Positions 1 through 11,299 of a DNA stretch of 64,000 nt are shown here, piece by piece. The stretch comes from Myripristis murdjan (Eukaryota; Chordata; Actinopteri; Holocentriformes; Holocentridae): NCBI RefSeq assembly GCF_902150065.1, contig NC_043980.1:16509917-16573916 (forward strand), in the 5' to 3' direction. Position 1 is the stretch's first letter; every line of letters begins with the position of its first letter. Both the position numbers and the translations under genes were made by a program. The notes below the pieces were generated by a model, which worked only from the letters and a program-made list of their open reading frames with translations, made no database searches and was not told where the DNA came from.

Positions 1-159
1 GATTTATGTAACATATTGCTGTACAAGACGTTGAGGGCAAGATTGTTCAGAGGATGCTGAAAAAGAACCATCAACAAGGCATGTCAGTGTTAAGAGACAT
101 AATGAATCATCAAAGAGAGGGATGTTGTGTAGACAGAGGGACAAAAACAAAGTACAAGG

Positions 160-210
<51 letters not shown>
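160..210. repeat. (CA)n microsatellite
   Basis: About 25 uninterrupted CA units. The surrounding 1-700 stretch shows no gene. The Cys-Val reading frames on the other strand come only from the dinucleotide repeat. Confidence 0.95.
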
Positions 211-212
<2 letters not shown>

Positions 213-861
213 CAATGTTAGAGCTGAGCATGTAATACAGCCAGGTGCAATATCCACATTGCAAAGGCTGCAATTTTTTGATAAAGGTAAAAAAAAAACA
301 AAAAAAAAAAACCAACAACAACATTGCTGCATTACAAATTAAGTGTTGTGATGCTGCAAAGATGCCCTGGCCTACAAATTCATTCTCCAGAAATAAGAAA
401 ACATGTTGCAGACCCCAGAAAAAAACATCTCATCATTATTTTATTATTTTTTCTGTCAGAGAAAATTGAAATTATTATGCAAAAATTATGATTCCCAATA
501 AAATCAAGCATCATATCACAATTCCCATATTTCCCAATTCCCATTTTTACTTTATTTATTTTAACATAATGTATTTTTACTATATTGTTCATTCACTGTC
601 ACTATATGTGAACAAACACAGTGACACGTAGCACAACACTCCAGCTTATCAAGCTTATCAACACCTGTTTGGTTCCCATGAAGCCTCCAGTCACAGCCGA
701 GCAAAGTTGCAGCAACGGCTGCCAAGTGCCATGCAATGACCGCTGAGACTGAACAGAGGGGACTCGGCTACTTGTACAGAGTCAAACAGCTGCAAAGTCT
801 TCTGGGCATTTCTCGGCTCGCCTTCGTTTACCTGTCTCCCTGTCAGTCGAATTTGCAAAAC

Positions 862-3800
862 ATGCTGATCTCTCTGTTTCTGTCCCTCCTGGTCTCTTCT
901 GCCGTTGCCACAGAGAAAGGTAAGACTGGCGGCTGCATATGGTTTGCCTTTTGAGTTAAGTGCATGTTGACCTCTGGCAGTCAACAGCTACAGCTCCTCT
1001 CTGCGCTCGGTCAATCTTGTTAATATGATTTTCATGTCATCAGTGTTTTAAGTAAATTCTTGAGTTTTGTCTCCATGAAAATATGATCTCTCCATGTTGC
1101 AGAGTGCTATCTGGCATGCAGAACTGAGTGGACTTATCTGTCCAATGTGTGTCCATGTCTTGCCCTTATCAGACAGTGCCCTCCCCAGGCTAACGGACAC
1201 CAAAGCTGCCGAGGCCTTCATTGACTCTGCTGAAGTGGTGGTCATCGGGTTCTTGGAGGTCAGATGGGTCAATCAGCACAATAAGGAATGAACTAGGGAG
1301 CGAGAAAGGTCAGAGATATGTAAAGTGGTACTCGGATGAGTTTTGAGGCATCTTGGGAACAGACCCACAGGGACTGCTTCATGGGTTAGGGCTATTACAC
1401 TGACACGCATATGTGGCAAACCAGACCTGACCAGGACAAATTAGGCAAGCTGTGAGGGCAAAAAAAAAAAAAAAAAATCCAGCATTCCTTTGCATGCTTT
1501 TTACTTGCACTTGTAGTCTGGGTGATGCTGTCATGACTAGATTTTAGAGGGTGGATATGTTTCCTGCGGCCACACCTTTGGCATAGAATCTGCTTTCCTG
1601 TCAGTAGTTCATGGGATACAGGGTGGATAGCTGTCCCGCAGAGACGAGCCCTTTGGCCAAACTCTGTGTCCGGGGTAAGATGGTCGGCTGCTGGACAGGA
1701 AAACTCAGACGCATCTGAGGATTTCTGGGATTGGCTCAATTGACTCTCTTGTAAACAAGTGCAAAATACAGGGAGAGGTTCACGAGAGGAGAGCAGTGAG
1801 AGTGAGAGGGAGATCTGGACAGAGAAAGCGCATGAGTATAAAAATATAGCTGAACCTTCATGCTTAAGGCAATAACAGACCAAAATATTGCTCTTGTGAC
1901 TCATTGGGAATGAATGCATATTATAGGCTGTATGATGATAAAACGGATTTCCAGAGCACATGCTGCAGTGTGTTTTCATCTAAACCATAAAAATAGACGA
2001 TATGATTCACCATCCTTTGAGTGAGCCCTCATTTCTCAGTCTATCGCTGTCTGCCTCACCCTTCTCCCCCTCTCCCCCCCGCCCCCCTGTGTCTCAGGGA
2101 GAGGAGAGCCATGGCTATAAGGAACTTGTGGCAGCTGCTAAGCGGGTCGACACTGTCCCCGTAGCGATGTGTGCAGAGAAGGAAGTGTGGGCTGACCTCA
2201 GCATTACATCAGACACCATCACCATTTTCAGAAAGGTATTCCACATCACCATGACTAAGTCCTCTGTGGAGCATTAGCATGAACGCTCCCATTCAAAAGA
2301 GGGGCAAGTGCGTCCCTGATGAATCAAATATGAAAGATGGGACCAGATGATGTAATATAAATCTCCTTTTGGACCAGCTTTGTTACTCACTGTCAAGACT
2401 TAACAATTTTCCATCTAGAAAGCCTCTTATAGTCATTTAATTTTTTAATGTAACATCTTTATTTACTTATTATTATTATTTTGTCTATTTACTTAATTGC
2501 CCTACTAAGTAATGTCATTTTTGGTTTTGAAAGAAATGCATTCATTTGTTCATTAGTAATTCAACAGCCTAGACATTGACATTATACTATTACTTTTTGA
2601 AATGACTTTTTTTTTTCTTTCAATATGATTGCTGAGGCCAAGTTCAGCAGCCATGACTCCAGTACACACTGTGCACCCTTAAATATGAGGGAAGTCAGAT
2701 TGTTAGTGAATTACATTGTTGCAATACTGCAGCATCTGAAAGACTAAACAGCACAATTATCTTCATTTGCACTTAACTTAATTAGTTTTATCTAATAGCA
2801 TGGTAACAACACAGTGTGTTGTTGGTTGTTTGGTGCCATTGCTTTTGAAAATGGGGCTTTGCAATCACATGTAAAGATTGAGTTAAAGGTGCACTACACC
2901 AAATTGCAGAGAGCTAATGTGATGAGGATCCGTGAAGTGAAATGAGGATCTTTTAGGTTCAACTGAAAAACGTTCAGGAGTAAACATCTAATTTATCAAT
3001 GAGTCGGTCCATCAATGCGAGCAATACAGACCAAACCATCAAATTACATTATGTTTACGCCATGTTTTTGTCAGTTGAGTCTAGAGGGTTCTCACTTCAA
3101 TTGGTCCTCTGAAATTTTGCATAGTGCACCTTTAAAAGCAGATATTTTGGTAACAGTAATTTATAGTGAAGTTGTTGCTGTATTTTCTGATCAATTTATT
3201 ACTATTTTTGTAGGGGTAAAAATTTTTTTAAAATTTCAAACCATGACAATTTTTCAAGGTTTTGTTATGATGATGGAGATGACTGTGTGTGTGGTGTGTG
3301 AATGTGTGTCTAGGCAGATAATCATCAGGAGAACCTTGTTCTCACTGAAGCCAAGAAGGTGGAAACCGATGGTCTTGTAAACTTCATCACCATCAATGAG
3401 GTCCGCTACGTCACAGACTACAACCAAGTGGTGGGTCCATGTGTCTTCACCAGCATCTGCCTGTGTCTCTCTTTCATTTAATAACACCTCACTTCTCTCA
3501 TTTTAACCCCGCATCTGTGCCTTTTTTCTCCCCTCAGACAGCGGTGGGCTTGTTCAATTCAGAAGTGAAGACACACCTTCTGCTCTTTGCCAACAGAGGC
3601 AGTAAGGACTATAACGAGCTCAAGGAGCGACTGGCGGCTCTGGCTCCAGAGTTCACAGGCAAGGTGAGAAAAGTCACAGATCTATCTCACCTACAAAGCT
3701 GTCATTTTAGTTTGTAGTGTTTGTTTCTTTGTCACACAGCTCTGTTTGGGTGGGTTAATTAAATTAAGGATTATAAAGTCTTACATTCACTATCTGCCAT

Positions 3801-6153
3801 CAGTCAAACATAGCAAATTATTTTTTGATAGATAGTTATATAGATACATAGATTCATAGATATATAGATAGATTGAACTTTATTGTCCATTTCTGAAAAC
3901 TTGTCTTTGAAACAAACAAACAAACAAACAAACAAACAAAAAGCCACCCAGTATAAAAACAGTTTAACTTTCAATGTAAATATTCAGTTTCTGTGGTTAG
4001 TTCATTGAATCCATATTAAGTTAAATGGAGTCACAAGGTCAGCTGTGGTGAGTGTTGAGTCTCTGCTCCAGTTCTTGTTTGTAAGGATAAACGGGGCCCT
4101 GAAGTCCAACTCCCGCTCGCTGGGCTACTTCGGCCTCAAGTCAGGTGACCTTCCACGGGTCGGCATCTACGATGGTGACTCCGACATGAAGTGGCTCTTA
4201 CCTGAGGGGGAGATTTCTACTGAGCGAGTCCGTGAGTTCTGCCAGTCTTTCCTACGAGGGGATCTGAAGGTAAGCAGATGTTAAGGTTCTCCCAAAGTTT
4301 CCCAAATCTTTCCTAATGACTGGATGTTTTTTCCAACAGTCTGATTTGTCCAGGTCAGGCTCTACATACTGGTAGTAGTCTGTCACCAAGGACACATCCC
4401 GTGTTTAAGATTTAAATCTTTCTTATTGTTTCTCAGGGCTGAGGCTGTATTCTCTCATGGCAGACTCATTTTTAAACAAGTCTAGCCAACACTCTCTTTG
4501 GCAGGTCATATGTTGTTAGAAGGGAAAAAAAAAACAGCGGAACAAATGGATAAAAGAACAATTCTGGGAAAGAGGCTGAGAAAAAGATGACAAAAAGCGA
4601 GAGCCAGACTGGCAGCGTACACCCAAGGAGAGCGGTGAAAATTAACTTGCCACTACAACTGTCTGGTGCAAAGTGTAAGTGCCACACAAAAGACAGAAAA
4701 CCTCAGTCGTTACCCTCACTTCCTGATGGGTGTCATCCCACGCAAAGAGCTCTGCAAGGAGACAGAGGAATAAGGATTAATGTCACGAGCAGCACTAAAA
4801 CACTATAATGAAAAGGCCAAGATGAAATTATATTTCAACAAAGCCAAATGGATCTTACTCAGCACATGATCTAACACAGAAAATGGAAACAATTATGCCA
4901 TGATACACGATTCAATCCTTGGCAAATCCATTGGTTCTCTTCTTGTATAATATACATTAAACCACAATTAATAGCCAAGGATTTTACTAAGAGACTGACT
5001 TTTCATTACTTATTTAAAATGCATCCTTCAGTTCAGGATGCTCAACAGCTCCTTCCCTTAACCTCCTCAAATCTGCCAATCCCAGGAGGATTGGAGGAAG
5101 TCACCATTTCAAATGCATGCTGATTTGCTGAAATCCACAAACTTTATTTTAAATTCTAGTGGATCTCAGGAGGTTTCCAAAGATACCAAATGTGTCCTGC
5201 TGAAATAAAAGGAAATGTGCATGAAGTGATGCACAAAGCAACTTGACATTTTCTAGTTGATGTTGTGGAGCAGTGACTAAACAATGGCATCTTGGGTTTC
5301 AATATGTGTGATGTAGCTTTTCCTACCTTTGAAGCGATTTAAGACGAAATTTGAGGGAAAATTCAGTTCAAGGGGTTAAGTAGGTTTTATTTCAGGTCGC
5401 TATTTTGCACATTGCAGCTTCACTACAACAGAAATATCTTATATACTGTTACCAAACCATTTCACAATCTTGATAGCTCACCTAAAGCTGTTTTCTGTGC
5501 TTGCTCTCTCTGGACACACATCTCCAGCTGCTGTTTGAGCACAGTTTCACATGTGCTGTGTGCAAATGTAGCTTTCAACAGGGTTGAAAGGGAATGATTA
5601 TGCTGTATCTAAGCCAGGACAATCCAGCCTATCAGGACGGTGCTGCCAGGAGTGTGTCCATGGTTTTACTGCTGCAACAGCTCATCTGGGTTGTAGAGTT
5701 TCTTGCTTACTTTAAAGTCCCAGAACTAAACAAACTAGCTTTTATCCTAAATGCCGAATTCTAAAAATTAAATAAATCAGTACTTCTGTAGACACGAGTT
5801 AGTCCAAAATGAAGCCAGAAGTAATTCAACAAATAATTAGCAAGGAGAAAAACAACATCCTTGTGATATCCAGGTGTTGAGCTTTGCACTGAAACAGGTT
5901 TCAGCCCTAACCTGGACTTACAGTATACATCTATATGAAAATGGAAAATTAATACGACAGCAACAATAAAGTAAACATACCCCATACTATAAGTACTGTC
6001 AGTGGACTTGAGGTAGATGATATTGCACATTGCCCCAGCACAGCATTTGTCTTTTTAGTCTCATCTATATTTGCTGTATTTTGCCTCATCATGTCTTTTT
6101 TCCTTCTTCAGGAGGTGAAGCAGGCAGGAGCTGAAGCCAAAACTGAGCTCTAG
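862..6153 (+). CDS. erp27: Endoplasmic reticulum protein 27 (ERp27), non-catalytic PDI family member
   Basis: Exons are 862-919, 1173-1258, 2098-2235, 3314-3430, 3538-3663, 4072-4269 and 6112-6153. All have GT-AG introns and matching phases, giving 254 residues (human ERp27 is about 273). Residues 1-17 form a hydrophobic signal peptide. Residues 20-133 resemble a thioredoxin-like b domain and 134-241 a b' domain (for example HLLLFANRGSKDYNEL and a GYFGLKSGDLP segment). No CXXC active site is present, so it should bind substrates or ERp57 rather than act as an oxidoreductase; that role comes from the family. The protein ends in KTEL, a KDEL-like ER retrieval signal. The same frame is open upstream to an ATG at 736, but 862 is chosen because it places the signal peptide at the N-terminus. 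AATAAA follows at 6192. Confidence 0.93.
3828..3942. repeat. Degenerate (GATA)n and (AAAC)n with a retroposon-like tail
   Basis: Imperfect GATA/ATAG repeats pass into TTGAACTTTATTGTCC and then an (AAAC)n tract, inside erp27 intron 5. A microsatellite joined to a TTTATTG-type end is common at the 3' ends of fish non-LTR elements, but no body of an element is recognisable. Confidence 0.5.
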
Positions 6154-6191
6154 AAGTGGTACCGGGAACATGACTGAATTAATATTTGATG

Positions 6192-6197
6192 AATAAA
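6192..6197 (+). terminator. erp27 polyadenylation signal
   Basis: AATAAA lies 39 bases after the erp27 stop codon. It is a canonical signal in the expected place and implies a short 3' UTR. Confidence 0.7.
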
Positions 6198-6199
6198 TA

Positions 6200-8405
6200 T
6201 CTGTAAAAATGGAAGAGGAGTTTTTATCTGTGTGAAATCTTTCTGCTGCTTCGTGTTGAACCGTCTGTGTCTGTCTTGCAAATTTTCCAACACAAAAGGA
6301 AACTGTGGAAAGTGTGTGTTTGCATGTGTGCGTGTGTCTGTGTCTCATGCCTCACTTATGTACCCGTGTATGTTATGTTTTGTCTGTTTATGCGAGTGTG
6401 AGCCTGTCTGCGGTGCGGAGAGCTTACCGCAGGTCACTGGCCACGAGCTGCTGGCAGAGTTTGTTAGTCTGTCCGCTGATGTTATCTTCACAACCACAAC
6501 AGACCAACCACAGAGAGACTGACAGACAACAGAGAGGGAAGAGACTGGCATGCACCACTGAAGCTGCCTGAGAGCACAAGATGTGGCAGCTAGTGCGAGT
6601 CTCTCATACGTTTTATTTGGATAGAAGAGTTTCGAGTAAATGAGGAGACAAAAAATAATCAGTGCAGGGAAAATTAACCTTCGGCAAGTAATACGCCAAC
6701 AAATCCAAAATGAAGTTAATGAGGTTTAACTTGAAGACATCAAACTCTAAATGAGGGCTAAAAGAGAGGAAATGAAGCTATAAGAACTATAAAAGTTCTA
6801 TAAAAGTACAACAGATGGGCTGCAGACATCAAGGGTGAAAAAGTTTGGGCTTATCCCGGAAAATTCCTTCAAAAGAGAAGGGAATTTCAAACCCCAGACT
6901 GGAATCTGTATAATAAGCAGTGTTGTATAGCCAAACGGATACAACAGCCGGAATAGGGAAAGCTCTGGCTGGCAGGTGGGAGTTTCTCACAGGCTAGATG
7001 GAAATATACAATATGTGTAGCTTGCTATATAAAGTTCTCCATGCAAGCATGTAAATTTGTGGCCGTACCCTGTAACTCAGACAATCCACAGTTGAGGCAA
7101 CACTGGAGAAAAGGCCTCCACAGGGTTGAGAGGAATTGGGTGATGACAGCTGGTTGAAGCTTTATTCCGTCCATACACAAGCTGTAAGTTGAAACGGAAA
7201 GCTGCAGCCTTCGTGTCTGATTTGCTGAGTCACATCCAAAGCCGCTGTGAAAATTAATGTGTTTTGTGATGCATTATGTCTTGTGAGAAGTGCATATTTG
7301 TATAACAATTAATTTTAAATACTAGTAACTTTATGGCAACTGTATGGCATAGTAGAAGCATAACGTTTAGTTATTCATATTCAGATATTTGTTGTGTTTT
7401 TTATTATCACAGTGGCATTTTACTGACAACTAACATACCATTAAATGACCAACCAATAATCCACCTCAGGCTTCACATCACGCCAAACACCACCACTTAG
7501 CTGCTCTGATACCACAGTTAACAACACTATCCCATGGTTTACCGCTCAAATAGATCCCTAACAATTTCTAATGTATTGCATTTTTGCATTATTTATTGGC
7601 TATTCCTCAGTAATGGGAAGACGTTATACTTTTCCCATTTTTTTGTTATTAACAGCTTTTCATTTTTGAAGGTACAAAACACAGCAAACATTAACTATAC
7701 TTTTTGACAGGTGTTGGTTGCCATGGTTACAGGGTAGAAAACCATGGCAGTAACCATGGCAGTGATGAATAATGAATAAGAAACAGACATTCCCAAGCAA
7801 ACAGCAGGTAACAGTTGACTGAGAGAGGGAAAAAAAAAAAAACAGGGAAAAGACAAACAAACAGTGAAACAAAATCCTGTGTTGTGTACAACCCACCATT
7901 TTTACTGACTTGGAAAGCCGTCCCGCTCCAGGTCTAATGTCACTGGGTGTGGTGGAGCGTGGAAAGACCTTCTTTTAAGATAGCCCCTGTATGCTTTTTC
8001 ATGTTTGAATATATAGACCTCAGAAAAACACTTTACTAAAGGATTAAAAGTCCACTGCAAAAACCATAGACAGGACAGTTGAAGTCAATTTTCAACAATG
8101 CTAGATTCTTGTTCTAAGGCTTCATTAATGCTTTAGTTTTAATGAAGGATATTATAAATTGTCCAATAGCATGTTACGTAGTATAGCCTGTGTAAACATT
8201 AACAGCACACAACACAATTCACCATTCACAGAATACAGCACAATGGACTGTATGTGCAATTTAGAAACATGAAAAAGTCCATCTGAAACAAAATTATCCT
8301 TATATTATATGAATATATAATATAAAGCCACATTAAAAACACACATGTCCACATTAAAACACACATGTAAAATACAAATGGCTACCTTTACACTGCATGT
8401 ACAAA
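6200..8405. other. Intergenic, no gene seen
   Basis: Only short reading frames without splice context or recognisable protein are present. The sequence is mostly AT-rich, with a short near-palindromic TATAATATA block near 8300 and two copies of ACACATGT-containing sequence near 8340-8370. Nothing here supports a gene. Confidence 0.6.
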
Positions 8406-8408
8406 ATA

Positions 8409-9114
8409 CACTACTAATAAAAAGTTAGGGATATTTGGCTTTTGGGTGAAATTTATGGAAAATGTAAAAAGTTCATTCTACAGTGATATTATATCATGAA
8501 AGTAGGGCATTTAAGTAGAAGCATACACTGGTGATTTCCTCATCTCAAACAATTTCTTGAAACAAAAGCCAACAACAGTGGTGGGTATACCACAACAAAA
8601 AATGTCAGTGTCAATAACTTGTCATGTGCCCTTGAGCATCAATTACAGCTTGACAACGACGTCTCATGCTGTTCACAAGTCGACTTATTGTCTGCTGAGG
8701 CATGGCATCCCACTCTTCTTGAAGGGCGGCCCTCAGGACATTGAGGTTCTGGGGTACAGAGCTCCGAGCCTCTATACGGCGACTCAGCTGATCCCATAGG
8801 TTTTCTATGGGATTCAGGTTTGAGAAAGTGCAGGCCACTCCATCTGAGGTACCCCAGTCTCCAGCAGCCGTTCCCTAATGATACGACCTCGATGAGCTGG
8901 AGCATCAAACACCTGATGTGAATTTTGCCGTTAAACTCCTTGTTAGAGAACAGCAACTTGTGCAAAAAGTACTGAAACACTGAACAGTTGGACATGTGCA
9001 TTTAAAAATTTACAAAGGTCACATTAAGTTCACCTGGAAAGGTTATAATGCATTTTAGGTTCATCCTGAAATTTCAGCCAAAAGCTGAATATCCCTAACT
9101 TTTTGTGAGTAGTG
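8409..9114 (-). mobile_element. Internally deleted Tc1-like DNA transposon
   Basis: The terminal inverted repeats start CACTACT.A.AAAAAGTTAGGG and are flanked by TA at 8407-8408 and 9115-9116, the Tc1/mariner target site. The minus strand keeps only the C-terminal transposase segment with NLNPIENLWDQLSRR (the Glu of the DDE triad) near 8615-8830. The N-terminal two thirds are missing compared with the fuller relative at 61804: sequence jumps from GAGCTGGAGCATC to AAACACCTG. The product is about 706 bp and non-autonomous. Confidence 0.9.
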
Positions 9115-9116
9115 TA

Positions 9117-10140
9117 TATGCAAATAACATGTAATACAAAATGCATCCATAGAAAATCCTGAATTCATACACCGATGCAATACAATAATACACGTATGTA
9201 TTATTGTTGTGCATTGGACACTGTTGCATACTGTTGCACTGTGCAGTCTGTGTGGTTTGAATTTACCTTTTATTTTCTTTATTTTCAGTAATTTCACCTG
9301 ACCCTCAGTTGCACCAAAACAATGTAAAGCAAATTTACCCCAAAGCAGTTTTAGCTCTGCAAGCAACAGTAACACAAACTAACTTGCTCTCTAATTTTAG
9401 GCATCCTCCCGAGAGTGTGTTTCATCAGAAACTCGAGTGTTGTTGCATTGCACATGTTTACGCAAGACAAAGAAGCAGACACGAAAGCTCTAATTTACTC
9501 TGAGGGTATTTATTCTTCTCTTATTGCTGATTTATTTTGTATATAGGACAGAAGCACTGCAGATCGACAGTGGCTCTGCCAGTTCACAGAATAGGAGCTG
9601 TGGTCACTCTGGAGCTAAAACCTTTGACAGTGGCTATGGCGGCTCTGAATACAATAAGCATGGCATTTCCTAAGCTGGGTTTGAGGTTAGAGGCTGGGAT
9701 GGTTCTCAGGACAGTGACTATGAGGGACGTGACATGAGTGCTCTGGCTTGTAGTTATAATAATAGCTGTGATTGCTCAAATCCTAGCTATGATGCACCAT
9801 AGTGTTACAGTTCAGGGATAGTGACAGTGTTCATAATGAAGGGGAAATGTTTGAGGTCTCCAAATCAACCACTGGTATTGCACAACTTCAGGTATGCTAG
9901 CGATGGTGAAGGATACGCGGGTGAGGGTGGTGGTGAGGAAAAGTCTGCCTTTCTTTCTGAGGTTTTCCTTACACATGTCAACACATGTCGTATCTGAAGC
10001 CACTCTACTCCATTTCAAGCTGAATTTCAAACTACCAGTGAGGGAAACTGTGATCCGCCAAATCAGTAGGGAGCAGAAACTCAGCTGTTTCTGTCCAAGG
10101 TGCCTCAAGAGGTAATTGTTCCCACACTTTCCTAACATAA
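9117..10140 (+). other. Intergenic; possible decayed coding-like stretch at 9553-10010
   Basis: No intact gene is present. One forward frame from about 9553 is rich in Ser, Gly, Asp and Tyr (for example KTFDSGYGGSEYNKHG and QDSDYEG) but has several stops and no recognised homologue. It could be a decayed exon or chance low-complexity sequence. Confidence 0.35.
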
Positions 10141-10199
10141 TACAGTACCAACAAGATCACAGGTGATGTCTGTTTTTCCTTTCTCATGTTTTTCATGCA

Positions 10200-11296
10200 T
10201 GTTTTTCCATTGTGATGCTGATGATATTCAAATCTTCATCCCCATCAAGCACAACATGTATGTGCTATTATACATTGGATGTCTTCAAATTCCCAGATGG
10301 TTTTTAGTGTTCTTAACCTAAATTTTGACAACTGCATCATCTTTACTTTGGTCTCTTGCTAATCACTCATATCAAAAACACCATCAAAACTGCTTTTTAT
10401 CACTTTCTTAATATCACTAAACTTAAAAATGCAAGCCCACACTATGCATGGCTGATGCAGAAACATTTGTTCATGCAGTTGTCACATCCTGCCTCAGTTA
10501 CTCTGATGTGTTGTCTTCTCTGGTCTGCCTGTCTTTAGTACCAAAGGTCTTCAGGTGGTCCCAGAGTGAATCCTGACTAGAACGAGGAAGCTTGATCACA
10601 TCACATCTGTCCTGGATTCCCCTCATTGGCTCCCAGTTCATACCAGGACAGCCACCCACATGAGTATGAGTACGAATGCCTTGTATGAGTGCTGCTATCT
10701 TCCTCCCAGGTGTCCCCACCCCCCTCCACTGGCCAGTCCCCCTCCATCCCCTTCATCCCTCTCTCTCATCGTCATCTCCCTCGCCCTGGCTCTGTGGCTG
10801 CTCATCGTCCTGTGTGTCTGTGGCTTGCCGCCTGTCATGGCCAAGGCCTCCTGCTGCTTCTCTTGTCTTATTTTATCTGCTCGTGTGTTTCCCTTTGCAT
10901 TATGACTGTATTGTTTGTAATCTGCTCACAGGGTCAGCACCTATTACACACATGTCTGGCCATGAAGGGGTCTCCTCCAAAATTTCTTCCACTCTGTTAC
11001 CCCCTCTGTCATACCTCCCAACTTCATGTTTTACACTTTGTCACTTTATTGCACAAATACAATAAGTAAATAAATAAACAATTGGTTTGATAAAAAAAAA
11101 AGTCCTCTATTTTTTCTCTGTTTGACATGTTTGTTTGTTTGTTTTTTTGTTTGTTTTTGTTTTTGTTTGTGTGTGTGTGTGTGTGTGGATTAAGTCAGGG
11201 GGTGTCATCCTATTTGTTGTAAACCCGTTGTCATGTAAATCTCTTTGAGACTGTCAGCAGTCAGTGACAACATTTTAAATAAACTTGACCTTGAAT
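10200..11296 (+). mobile_element. Decayed L2/CR1-like LINE, reverse transcriptase 3' part and tail
   Basis: At 10214-10250 the forward strand reads DADDIQIFIPIK, which fits the YADD catalytic box of a reverse transcriptase. Near 10365-10640 it reads THIKNTIKTAFYHFLNI and then a degenerate ITSVLDSPHWLPV-type segment, both seen at the C-terminus of fish L2-type enzymes. It ends near 11220-11296 with a CTTTGAGAC-type 3' UTR and a TTGACCTTGA tail. Many stops and frame changes show it is old and inactive. The family assignment is from memory of motifs. Confidence 0.7.
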
Positions 11297-11299
11297 GTG

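Noticed and set aside
4-332. Cys-Val-rich reading frames near the left edge and elsewhere
   Set aside because: They are translations of (CA)n/(GT)n microsatellites with no start context, splice sites or conserved protein.
736-861. 42-codon upstream extension of erp27
   Set aside because: An open frame continues to an ATG at 736, but this would bury the signal peptide of an ER protein.
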